64,000 nt of DNA, taken from positions 68,800,756-68,864,755 of the forward strand of contig CM060731.1 in the NCBI GenBank assembly GCA_030704615.1. The letters are read 5' to 3'. The translations under genes were made by a program, and so were the position numbers. Shown here piece after piece: positions 12,235-21,869 of the stretch. The DNA comes from Takakia lepidozioides (Eukaryota > Streptophyta > Takakiopsida > Takakiales > Takakiaceae). The notes under the pieces are model-generated. The model worked only from the letters and a program-made list of their open reading frames with translations, searched no databases and had not been told where the DNA came from. Position 1 is the first letter of the stretch. Each line of letters begins with the position of its first letter.

Positions 12235-13515
12235 ATGGACAAGGAGGTGTGGAGTAGGCTACCGTGCGACTTACTGGACAGAGCGTTGGCATGCGTACCT
12301 TGTAGAGATCTCTTCCGCTTACAGACGGTGTGCAAGCGGTGGCGATCCCTGCCCGCAACTCCAGGTTTTTTGCATCTTCGCAATGCTGTGGGTCCCCATC
12401 AAATATTGGAGCCGTTCTTCCTCTTCCGCTTGGCTTATGATAGCATATCAGGCGTTGTTATGGAGTTTTGGGATCCTTCAAGGTGCATGTTGCACAAGAT
12501 GGACCTCTCATTTCTTACACCTCATTGTTTTCATTGTGACGCTGCAATAAAAGGACAAGGTGTGTCACACCATCGACCATATTCGGACATCCATTCTGCA
12601 GATGGAGGTCTCTTTTCCATGAAATCAAGCTGTATCTGTGGGCATAATTTCCACTTCACAGTGTTCAACCCAATCTCCAAGTGTTGCAGACGACTACCTC
12701 CAGTGCCTACAATTTACCGAGAAGGTAGGAAAAACTCTTTTGGTCAATTGGTGGTGGATAGCCGTACCGGTGGGTACAAGCTTATGCTGGTAATTGTTGC
12801 AACTTTGCCTACCGAAAGAGATGAAGTGATTAAGACTTTGGTCTACGACTCTATCTCCAACTCGTGGAATGAGACAGGAAACATGCCTGCACCTCCACTC
12901 GGCGACGTATTTTTGAAGTTAGCCAATTGCGGCAACGTGATATACGCCATGATCTATCCGGACCCCTATCGTCGACTTCAAGATGGACTCTTTTCCAAAT
13001 TCTTTGCATATGACATGCTTGGCACTGGAGTGTGGGCGGAGGTTCGGACACAGATGCCCGATCACTCATATGGTGCATTTGCATATTTGGTGGAAAGTCG
13101 GGGCCATTTGTTGCTGGCTGGAGCTGAGGCTACTAGCAGGCTCAATACTGCATGTTTATGGGAGTTTAATGTCTCCAGTCGAGAGTGGCAGCAGTTGCCA
13201 AAAATTCCTGAGAAACTATCCCGATTTCTTGGTGATCCTTGTAATCCTCAACAATGTGGCAGATCGTGGGGGGCATGGCATGCGGAAGGGTGTGGGGATA
13301 AAGTAATGGTGACGCACCGGAACTCGCGGAAAGTGTTGGTATTTGACACTATACACAAGTCATGGGAGATCTCACTTCCCTATGCTTGGCAGGCATGGCG
13401 TGCGGAAGGGTGTGGTGATAAAGTAATAACTGTGACGCGCTGGAGCTCACGGACAGTGTGGGTATTTGACACTCTAGACAAGGTTGGAAAGTTTTGTATA
13501 GGAGTAAATGTGTGA
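12235..13515 (+). CDS. F-box/Kelch-repeat protein
   Basis: F-box proteins recruit substrates to SCF ubiquitin ligases through SKP1. Residues 4-43 form the F-box (WSRLPCDLLDRALACV...FRLQTVCKRWRSL). The remaining part resembles a Kelch-type propeller (FNPISKCCRRLPP, YDSISNSWNETG, FNVSSREWQQLP, FDTIHKSWEIS). I chose ATG 12235; an in-frame ATG at 12223 would add four residues. The final Kelch-like unit is a 120-bp tandem duplication (13273 and 13393). After the second copy the frame changes: with one base difference near 13485 the protein would read on for about 70 more codons towards 13715, so the true C-terminus may be frame-shifted. Substrate unknown. A single exon fits this family in seed-free plants. 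Confidence 0.8.
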   Translation: MDKEVWSRLPCDLLDRALACVPCRDLFRLQTVCKRWRSLPATPGFLHLRNAVGPHQILEPFFLFRLAYDSISGVVMEFWDPSRCMLHKMDLSFLTPHCFHCDAAIKGQGVSHHRPYSDIHSADGGLFSMKSSCICGHNFHFTVFNPISKCCRRLPPVPTIYREGRKNSFGQLVVDSRTGGYKLMLVIVATLPTERDEVIKTLVYDSISNSWNETGNMPAPPLGDVFLKLANCGNVIYAMIYPDPYRRLQDGLFSKFFAYDMLGTGVWAEVRTQMPDHSYGAFAYLVESRGHLLLAGAEATSRLNTACLWEFNVSSREWQQLPKIPEKLSRFLGDPCNPQQCGRSWGAWHAEGCGDKVMVTHRNSRKVLVFDTIHKSWEISLPYAWQAWRAEGCGDKVITVTRWSSRTVWVFDTLDKVGKFCIGVNV

Positions 13516-14542
13516 TGTTGAATGATGATTTCATGGATCACAATTGCAAGTTTTATGACTCTAGGTTAAGTTTAATGTCCAAGAAATGTGGGGAGTCAAG
13601 GCGATGTTCAACTCTGAGTTGTGGGCTGCACGGAGGAGGCATTTGGCAATGTGGGGGGTCGTTCCTGCAGCTCCTTCCAAGGCCGCATCTCTTATTCTTT
13701 CCATCAAAAGTCTGAACTGGAAAGGATAACTAGTCTCTATATGTCACCCTGAAGCTTCTCTTGTGCGAGATTGGGCACTGAGATGTGGGACTAACTTACA
13801 CTATTTTTTATTCGTTTTGTTGGCTCTCTTGTAGAGAGAGAGACTTTGCAACATGTTCAAGTCAATGGAGAAAATGTTGTCAAAGGACCTTACACCATGT
13901 CAAGGCTCTGATTGGTGTGTCGTGCTGAGTCATCCCCCTTACTGTCGACCTCTTGTGTTTTGCAAAGCAAGAGAGGCCATCGCCGTTTTAGGCTTGTTGG
14001 AAGGAGACCACAGAAAAATAGAGACAAATCCAAAGCTGTCGTGGAAATTTAAGAGAAATATCTAGTCCAAAGGTGCTCAACGATATGTATACTAGATTTG
14101 AACTTGAGTACTCGTCCGATCGGTCGAGATAGAACTACATAGTACGTTGCAATTCAGTTACTGGTTCACTGTCAAGCAGGAAACGCCAACCATCAAACTG
14201 CTTGATAAACTCCAAAAACATACAATCCCCGAGAGAGGTTGCCATAGACTGAGTGAAATTTTCTTGACCTCCAAAACTACGGATTCTAAGAGCTAGGAAT
14301 TAATAATTCACCTTTCGTGAAAACTTGCAGGGAGAGGAAGAATTTCTCCAAGTCTGTATGAAGTAGTTTAGTGCATGCGCCTGTTTTTCCCTCGCAATCG
14401 CAGAATTGGTAAGCTGTTTCTAGCCAGGTTGCGACTCCCACAACATTTCGATGCAAGCAAAACATGTTGGATAGTCGCACCTGTGCGAAGATGTTTAGGG
14501 CTTAGGCTCTCTCGTTTCTAGGGTTCCTGCCTGTTGGTCCTG
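13516..14542. other. No gene seen
   Basis: The 3' flank of the F-box gene, with a possible out-of-frame C-terminal extension up to about 13715. Nothing else is recognised up to the monooxygenase fragment. Confidence 0.4.
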
Positions 14543-14774
14543 CTACATAAATCCTTGAAGGCTTTGGTACGACATGGACAGAGTCGAAAATTTGGTAATG
14601 TTACAGATTGATATGATTAACCTTTTCAGGTCGTCAAATCAAAGTAGCTTCAGGGTTGGAGCTGGAAAGAGCTTCATGGAGAAGCATGGAAAGCTGATGC
14701 GCATCTTCAAAGGCTGTCCGGGCACCTTCTCCGGGGCCAGGGAAACTTCCCATGTGCAGCTGCACACATGAACA
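14543..14774 (-). pseudogene. FAD monooxygenase exon fragment
   Basis: This matches 1100-1340 of copy A in the same orientation. It contains the minus-strand exon after the GD motif, with small frame changes (for example an extra base near 14741). Nothing of the other exons is nearby. The right end is cut by a hAT-type MITE at 14791. Confidence 0.65.
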
Positions 14775-14790
14775 ATTTGGGGGAAATTAC

Positions 14791-15370
14791 CAGTGTTGGG
14801 CGGTTCTTAGTTTTTTTTAATATCCGCTTGGTGGTCAGGATACTTGACAAATTAGAGAATGATATATCCTACGAATCCGGATATTAGAATAATTTGCATT
14901 TCTAATATCCGACGGTTATGCAGAGTGGAAGTTCTTAAAAATCTACTGGATATAAATAAGTCCGGAAATTTAGATTTTAATATCGGGCGGGTATAGAGTA
15001 ATCCGGATATAAATAATCATGAAATATATATATATTTTTTAAAACAGGGGGATTGTAGCCCTGATTTAACTTTCTTGAGATTTACTTGATTTTTTTTAAA
15101 AACATTAATCAATTTAATTTTTTAAATTATAATAAAATATTAATATTTTATTTTATTATCTTGTATCCGGTTGAGATCCGGTATTTTGGCTACATATCCA
15201 GATACAATCCGGTTATTAAACCTTTTTATATCGGGCGGGTAGGATCCTATCCGGATCCTCCGTTTTATGTATCCGCCGGATTTCAAATAGTTGCCGGATC
15301 CGGATACATTGATATCCGGGCTGATATCCTACTATTGATATCCTAATGACTCTATATCCGCCCAACACGG
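14791..15370. mobile_element. hAT-type MITE with 8-bp target duplication
   Basis: The ends are CAGTGTTGGGCGG and its inverse CCGCCCAACACGG (12 of 13 matching). The 8-bp sequence GAAATTAC directly flanks both ends (14783-14790 and 15371-15378). An 8-bp target duplication and a CAGTG end are characteristic of hAT transposons. The 580-bp inside has no coding capacity, is AT-rich, and is packed with TATCCGG/CCGGATA motifs in both orientations, the kind of subterminal repeats bound by hAT transposases. Confidence 0.8.
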
Positions 15371-15553
15371 GAAATTACACTACAGATTTGACTACAGAAA
15401 ATTTGCTTCAGTGCACTTTGTTAATGCACGAATCAAGTTGATTCAATATGGAATGAACAGACCGCCCCAAAAGATATACAACATAATTAATTTTCATAAT
15501 CCAATCGTATCAACCATTGATATGTGGACGGCCACAATCACGGATATACGAAG

Positions 15554-15724
15554 ATGAGGGTTTTCATAATTCCTCTTTTGTTTTTTTTATCTGTTGTGCA
15601 TTCATTGGTGTGTTGCTTTGCTGCGGACAACAAGATGTTCTTGCTCTTTGGTGTTTGCTACAGTTCCGAATTGTCATTGCAGGATATGAAAAATGTCTCC
15701 CTCCCTCAATATTCGTATAACTGA
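15554..15724 (+). CDS. Possible small secreted peptide
   Basis: A 56-codon frame starts MRVFIIPLLFFLSVVHSLVC, a textbook signal peptide with a likely cut after CCFA. The mature part is about 33 residues with one cysteine and ends QYSYN. No family recognised. An upstream in-frame ATG at 15524 would spoil the signal peptide, so I prefer 15554. Hydrophobic runs arise by chance in T-rich DNA, so this is tentative. Confidence 0.3.
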   Translation: MRVFIIPLLFFLSVVHSLVCCFAADNKMFLLFGVCYSSELSLQDMKNVSLPQYSYN

Positions 15725-15967
15725 ATTCAAATTATGCCATGACCGCTACCCAAACCAAGCAATCCTAAGCAAACAAGGAAAATATGCACCATTAGTTCTA
15801 GCCCTTAGACAACACGTTGGCACACCGCCCATTAACTATTATTAAGGCTGCAGGTGTCAAAGGTGGTGCCAGTAGCCACAATATTGATATCTTAAAAGAA
15901 AACCTAAAACTACCCCATGCCGCCACCACCAAACTTCTCCACACCCTACACTTTACGGCTATCATTT

Positions 15968-17345
15968 TGGGCACTCATTTTAGGTCTTTCATTTAGGTCT
16001 TCTATTTTTAGGTCTTTCAAAAATTATTTGCTTTTGCATACATTAGTGTCTTTAATAAAAAAGTTTAATTAAAATGAAAAAGGTGGCAACGGAGGAGGAG
16101 GATAGGGTGACCACATAGAGGGATGAAATATAAAAGGGTGGAAAAAATGACCCAAAACAAAGGTCTTTCATTTTTAGGTCTTTCATTTAGGTCTTTCATA
16201 ACTACTCTCTATCAAAGAACGTCACAAGAAGAGCACGGTCACTCCACAGTATAAAGGTGACCTTTTGTTTCTCTCAAATTCACTTGTTTTCTTCTTGTTC
16301 TACCTCTTCTTTCTCTAATTGCAAAGCATTTTCTCTCTTTAAGTTTGAAGCTATGGCAAAAGCAATCAAGCGAGAGCGCCCTCTGCTTATATGTGTAGAT
16401 GACCTAGATGCATTTGAGGATCTTATATTGAGCAGATAAGGCAATGTCAACAAGCCATCTATTTAGAACTCCCCAAACACATGGTCCTATTTGCATTGTG
16501 ATCTCGCAGATAGGTTTTGATTTGACAACACTCGGTGTTACTATCTCGGGGTCATTAGTGCTCTTAGAGAATTTCTCTGAATGGGTTTGGACTAATGACC
16601 CCGAGACAGTAACACTTAAGTGTTGTCAAACCAAACCTATCTATGAGATTACAATGCAAATATGACCATATGTTACGGGACTCATGTATAGATGACTTGT
16701 TGACATTCTCATATCTACTCAATATAAGACCTCAAAAGTTTCTTGGACTGTAAAATCTAGGGCATCTACACATAGTAGATGGCGGCTCTGCTTGCTACTC
16801 CTGCCATAGCTTCAAACTTAAAGAGAGAAAATATTTTGCAACTAGAGAAAGAAGAGACAGAACAAGAAGAAAACAAGTAAGTTTGAGAGAAACAGAAGGT
16901 CACATTTATACGGTGGAGTCGTGCTCTTCTAGTGACGTTCTTTGATAGAATAGTTATGAATGACCTAAATGAAAGACCTAAAAATAAAACACCTAAAATG
17001 AAAAACTTGTGTTTTGGGTCATTTCTACCACCTTTTTATGTTTCATCCCCTCTGTGGTCACCATATCATCATCATCTATTACCACCTTTTTCATTTTAAT
17101 TGAAACTTTTTCATTAAAGACACTAATTTCTGCAAAAGCGAATAAATTTTGGAAAACCTAAAAATAAAAGACGTAAATGAAAGACCTTGTTTTGGGATCT
17201 AAAATGAAATACCTTTGTTTTGGGTCATTTCTTTCATATTTCATCCCCCTCTATGGTCACCCTATCATCCTCCTCTGTTGTCACCTTTTTCATTTTAATT
17301 GAACTTTTTCATTAAAAACACTAATTTATGCAAAATCGAATAAAT
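15968..17345. repeat. Long foldback: inverted duplication with about 590-bp arms
   Basis: The left arm (about 15968-16559) and right arm (16591 to about 17200) are imperfect reverse complements separated by a 31-bp loop. Matching landmarks include GGGGTCATTAGT at 16548 against ACTAATGACCCC at 16591, and the GACGTTCTTTGATAG region near 16933 against its inverse near 16213. The last part of the right arm is duplicated again directly at about 17200-17345. Transcription through either arm would give a very long hairpin RNA. Confidence 0.8.
16250..16439 (+). other. TATA-leader-short ORF copy inside the left foldback arm
   Basis: TATAAA at 16250 is followed by a pyrimidine-rich leader and a 28-codon frame from ATG 16353 (MAKAIKRERPLLICVDDLDA... 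to stop 16437-16439). The right arm carries the same region inverted. It looks like the 5' end of a gene (promoter, leader, first codons) that was duplicated head to head. The parent gene is not in the window. Confidence 0.4.
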
Positions 17346-17422
17346 TTTAGAACGTGCAAAAGTTCGATCTCAGAACTTTTGTTATACAAGATCAATGCTC
17401 TATACCATCAACTCCATGCCAA
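17345..17422 (-). other. Degenerate tRNA-like sequence (Thr-TGT-like)
   Basis: Read on the minus strand it contains an A-box-like TGGTATAGAGC, an anticodon loop CTTGTAT giving anticodon TGT, and a T-arm-like GAGATCGAACT. This order and spacing resemble a tRNA-Thr. The acceptor stem does not pair and the T arm has mismatches, so it is a relic or a tRNA-derived SINE head rather than a working tRNA. Confidence 0.35.
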
Positions 17423-17639
17423 TTATTGAACATCATAAAATAATAGAATATATATATATTATAACTTATGTTCCACTAATTTCAAATTTTGTTTTGTTGT
17501 ACGGTACTCATACTTTTTTCCCTTCCCCTTTTTATGGGTCCACTTCATTTAACGACACTTAAATATCCAGAAGCTTCGGCCAATTCATTCTCGGAGGCAA
17601 ATGAAAGCCCGTAGTCCGATCACCTTCATGACATTGCTA

Positions 17640-18437
17640 GGCTCCAGCTTGCAATGAGCAAAAACACGTCGACAGTCAAGGTGGACATGTCCCACCTCAA
17701 ATGACACTTGTCTGACATACAAGTGCTCCTGCACTTCCCTGACAAGAAGGTTGATAGGGCCACTGCCCGCGACTGGGCCAGAGGCATTGGAGACATCTCC
17801 CAACAATTTTGTCAGACCAGAGGAAAATGATTCTTCTCTATCATGCTGCACTCATAGGAGGCGGCGGACAAAACCCTCTCCCTTAATCCACACCTTCAAG
17901 GCTACAATGTCAATATTTTCAAGCATTGGGTAATCGGAATGGCAAGGTATGGGCACCAAGAATCATTACACTACCATACATCCCTGACAAATACTTATTC
18001 TTTCTTCCCGACATTGAAAATCATTTTGGGGTCTATCTGGGATGCATGTCGGTGTTCGACCCTCAGATGTGCACAAAGAAGCTCAAAGAGAACCCTGCAT
18101 GGAAAAACACCACCATTATCTCCAAGCTGAACGACTCTGGATTTCCCAAAATTGTCATGGAACAAATTCAGACCCTTTCTAATAAAGTCTAACCCTGCCA
18201 CCTATTTTGAGGTCATGAGGCAACATCTCTTCCTCAACTCTACCTCCCCTACTCAATCAGACAAAATCCAAGCTAAAAAGTGGGCAACATGGGAAACCAG
18301 AGGAGTCTCGCAGATAAGGTTTGGTCCAGCTCCTCCGAATCTCTTACTGCTACCCGTGGGGCCAACAGATTCAGATCTGGAATCCAATCCATCACTCAAA
18401 CCATTCCTGACTCTTGGAAACTCATACTTCGGGCAGG
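17640..18437 (+). pseudogene. Retroelement-like protein fragment
   Basis: Broken frames on the plus strand give protein-like sequence: ARDWARGIGDISQQF near 17770, then an 88-codon frame 17926-18192 with APRIITLPYIPDKYLF, then more up to 18437. The pattern (a first domain, a KHW step, then a short beta-rich stretch) vaguely resembles the DUF4283 domain of plant LINE ORF1 proteins. The family call is weak. It is cut at 18437 by an LTR. Confidence 0.35.
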
Positions 18438-19076
18438 TGTCACGGACATAGCCCAGGGGAACTTATCAGGAATAAATACCAGAAGTTACCAAATTACCAT
18501 GTTACCGAAAGTTACTATGACTTATTATGATTTACCATGATCTATCATGATTTACCATTACTTACCAAGTTACCGGGAGTTTACCAAATTATCATGAGTA
18601 ACATGGGAAACTGCTGAGGAAACTTCCTTTGGAGGAAACTTCTCCATCAAGATACCTCATTTGTTTAAGGAAGTTTCTCTATCAAGAAATCTTTGTTTAA
18701 TCTTGGAAACTTCTCCAGCAAGAAACCTCCATAGGGGAAGCTTCTTAGGGAAGCTTCCTACTAGCCAGTATATATAGGAGGCGAGACTGGACACTCTTCA
18801 GTCTCGCCAACACCAGTTCAAGCTACTTTTGTTTCCAGTTCCCAGTTCCCAGCACTCTAGCCCAGTTTCCAGTATCGGGTACTCCAGTCCAGTTTCCAGC
18901 ATTCCAGTATTCAAGTCGTGTTCCAATATCTTGTACTCTTGTTTATTGTTATAAAGATCATCTTGATTCCTATTTACTCATTGTGCATACGGCCACGCCG
19001 ATCTTGACTTCTTGTCTAGTCTTGTACCTCTAGTCTGATCTCTTGTTTGTGTTCAGTCATGTTCTCGTCCTTGACA
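18438..19076 (+). repeat. 5' LTR of the self-priming-type element
   Basis: The 639-bp LTR starts TGTCACGGAC and ends GTCCTTGACA. A TATATATA element lies at about 18769. Just downstream, GGCGAGACTG (18780-18789) and CAGTCTCGCC (18799-18808) form a perfect 10-bp hairpin with a 9-base loop. The first part has many short TTACCA/AAACTTC repeats. No second LTR is in the window. Confidence 0.7.
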
Positions 19077-19078
19077 GT

Positions 19079-19089
19079 TTGGCGAGACT
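19079..19089 (+). promoter_or_regulatory. Primer-binding site complementary to the element's own 5' RNA end
   Basis: TTGGCGAGACT begins two bases after the LTR and pairs perfectly over 11 nt with 18800-18810 at the predicted mRNA 5' end. I know no plant tRNA 3' end that it should match, which supports priming by the element's own RNA. Confidence 0.6.
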
Positions 19090-19114
19090 AAAGTTTGTTC
19101 CTTAGTTATTTAAG

Positions 19115-19820
19115 ATGGAAGGCACATTTGCGGAAATGGTCGCCACATTGCAGAGTCTTCAGCTCCAGATGCAAGAACTTCGTGCTTCTACTGCCCAACT
19201 ACAAGCTGATCAGTCTCGAGATCTTGGCAACGCTTTCAACAATTTGCAACAACAAATTTTAGAGTTGCAATGGATCTTCAACCTTACGAGTGCCTACTAC
19301 AACAAATCCTACTGCAATGGTTCCTCCAAATCTTCAACAAATTACAAATGAACCAAAGGTCAGCATGCCCGAAAAATTTGATGGGACGAGATCAAGATTT
19401 CGCGGTTTTGTTCAACAAGTACGATTGTTCCTACGACTACATCCACAACGCTACCCTGATGAAGGTATTCAAGTGGGATTTGTGGGCACCCTTCTATCAG
19501 ACACTGCCCTATCTTGGTTTGTACCACTATTAGAGAAAAATTCGCATTTATTATACAATTTTGAAGCGTTCATATCCGAGTTCACTACGACGTTTGGAGA
19601 GAATGATAGAGAGAGAGTTGCAGAGACAAAGATGCGAAATCTTCGACAAAGAGCATGTCCAGCTTCCGTTTATGCTGCCGAATTTCGACAACTTGCATGC
19701 GACCTCGACTGGAATGAGAAGAGTCTTATTAGTCAGTTTCGATGTGGCCTAAAAGAGGATGTAAAAGATTTGTTGCTGTCAAGTTATTTTACCACTAGTG
19801 TGAAGTTAGCTAGGAAATAG
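19115..19820 (+). pseudogene. Gag of Tf1/sushi type, frameshifted and truncated
   Basis: The start is MEGTFAEMVATLQSLQLQMQ, a short coiled coil (residues 1 to about 50). The frame shifts between 19270 and 19290. The rest holds the capsid-type gag region: PEKFDGTRSRFRGFVQQVRL, then ALSWFVPLLE, YAAEFRQLACDLDW and GLKEDVKDLLL. These are hallmarks of the Retrotrans_gag/DUF4939 group shared by fungal and vertebrate sushi elements and PEG10. Zinc knuckle, protease and polymerase are missing. Confidence 0.7.
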
Positions 19821-20243
19821 CTAACTTTTATATATTGACATTTGGGATTGACCCAAGTGTCAATCCAGGGGCCAATACATGTTTGGGCACCTGACATTGT
19901 TATCTTCACGGCAGATCGCGGTGGGCTCATCTTTCTCGAGTTGAGCCTCACCGCATTTAGCTATGGCGCCGTAGTGTGGATTCCCCATGGCGTGGGGTGC
20001 ACTTGGCTCGACTTAATATATGAGTGATGTTTTCATGTGCAAGTATGTGAGTTTGAGAGAGCTTGTATGCTTGTATCATTCATTTCCTTATCACTCGAAA
20101 AAGATCAGTTCGAGTCTGTGAGTGCCAGGTTCGAGTTGTTTTGTAGCACTCGTGTTTTCATGAGAAGCGGTTCAGCCTAGAGTGCAGGGAGCTGTGCATG
20201 AGCCTATCCAAAGCGGATAGAGTGCAAAGGCGAACATGTTGCA
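19821..20243. other. Unassigned DNA left of the chromovirus
   Basis: A 27-bp imperfect palindrome (TGACATTTGGG...CCCAAGTGTCA) lies at about 19837-19863. The rest is not recognised. The last five bases, TTGCA (20239-20243), are the left target duplication of the next element; its continuation is at 27167. Confidence 0.4.
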
Positions 20244-20969
20244 TGTCGCGCACCTCACTTCGGTAAGCTCCCCTTCAAGTCATAGTAACTCGCTTTGATG
20301 CGCGCGCCTAACTCCCAACCTGGCCGCCGGGCCAACTTGGAGTTCGGCTGCTCACCGGGGCATAACGGTCCCCCTTTGATCTCCCAAAGAACCCTCCACC
20401 GATTTGGGCCCAGCGGGAATTCCCTTTGGTAGTTGGCAATCCGGAACAGCTCCCCACTTTTTGGTCGCTTTCCGGCTCGCTCGCTTACTCACTAGTTTTT
20501 GGTTACCAACGGGCTTGCACCGTTCTCGGGGTTACTACTCCCTATATATACTTCTGTAACTGTCCGCGGGGGTTTCACAAACAACCATGCCATTTTATGG
20601 CGAACCACCACGAAAACCCTCGACTCCCGGTGATGAGTCACGGTGAGTCTTGGCCCACCCACCACGGCCCCTATGGACCGTGATGAGTCCCAAGACTCCC
20701 CACGACTCCCACCACGAGGTCTCCGCCCCAAGGTGAGTCCTATGCCACCCCCACTAAGTCCCGCTAAGCTACCACCACCCCTTTGTGAAGCCACCCCCAC
20801 CGCATCCCGGTGTGTAGGGCTCCACCTAGTGAGCACCTCCGCCTCCTTGAATGCCTTGGGCACTCAAGGGTGCTTCAGCCCCCCGTACATATCGCTGCCA
20901 CTGCCCCCACCACAGGGGCAGCCCCTCATGTGTCCCGACCCCCTGCCCTCAAGGCAAAGGGCCGCGACA
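20244..20969 (-). repeat. 3' LTR of the chromovirus
   Basis: 726 bp, reading TGTCGCGG...GCGCGACA on the minus strand, with short inverted ends TGTCGCG/CGCGACA. A TATA-like TATATATA lies near 20543-20552. The adjacent internal bases (20970 onwards, minus GGTAGGGGTGTG) form a poor polypurine tract. Confidence 0.9.
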
Positions 20970-21869
20970 CACACCCCTACCAACAGGGAGTCGATGCCCT
21001 CATCGACTTGTCCATTTTGTAGAAACGAACATCTAAGTTGTGGCGTCCCACATCAAGGAGTTTGTTTCCGTACCATGGTGTCCCATGGCAAAGAACCAAA
21101 CCCCACACTTGACTCTACTCTCCACTAGCTAGTTCGGCCGACTTCCTCCAAGTCCCGGCCAGGGGTGGAGCCTCTCAAGCTCCTCCCAGTGCACTCTTCT
21201 TGGCCTACTTCAAGGCCAAGGAACGATCCTCCCCGAGGATCGAATCGCCTTACTGCAACAACATTGCTTGCGATCGCTCATGATGCCGCTTTTGGCATCA
21301 CCTTGCGCAAGGATTCACCTCGAACCCCCTTTGACTAGGAAGATAACCTTGAACCAACCGTGCGCCCCAATCACTACAATTGGGTCCGTCTTGGAATGCT
21401 GGCCTGAGGTACGGGAACACGTCGAAGCCGCACTACGACTTCGTCCCGAGGCTACACGATTATAGTACGTGAACGGAAGTACGTAGCTTCCGCGTTAGCT
21501 CGCACTACAAGGCAACCACCTCGGTAGCGCAGTTATAGTACGCGCATGCGCCAGGCGCGCACTAGCACGTGAACTCCCAAAGAAGGCGCATGTTTCCTTG
21601 CCCCTTGGATGGGAGTCACCCGATTTTGGCACTGCGCAAACACACGATTAACCCAATTTACCTCTCCCACTTTTGTAAGCTAACATGCATTCTACACACT
21701 AGCCAACCACACCATGCATCACCATTCCAAACAAAATAGGACGCACAACATTTGGAACTCATTTCCTTTATAACAAATTTTTGTATAATACAAGTTTTTG
21801 CAATCGGATTCTTGAGCTAGCTAAGCCGGGCTAAGCATGCATTTCCTCCCCCACGCTCCAAGGTTGATG

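Larger units (their letters stand above)
18438..19820 (+). mobile_element. Truncated Tf1/sushi-like Ty3 LTR retrotransposon, self-priming type
   Basis: One LTR (TG...CA, 18438-19076) is followed by a primer-binding site and a gag frame, then the element stops at about 19820 without pol or a second LTR. The 11 bases TTGGCGAGACT just after the LTR (19079-19089) are the exact reverse complement of AGTCTCGCCAA at 18800-18810, about 31 bp after the TATA element, where the mRNA should start. That arrangement is the self-priming signature known from Tf1. The gag also resembles the Tf1/sushi/PEG10-type rather than typical plant gags. Confidence 0.7.
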
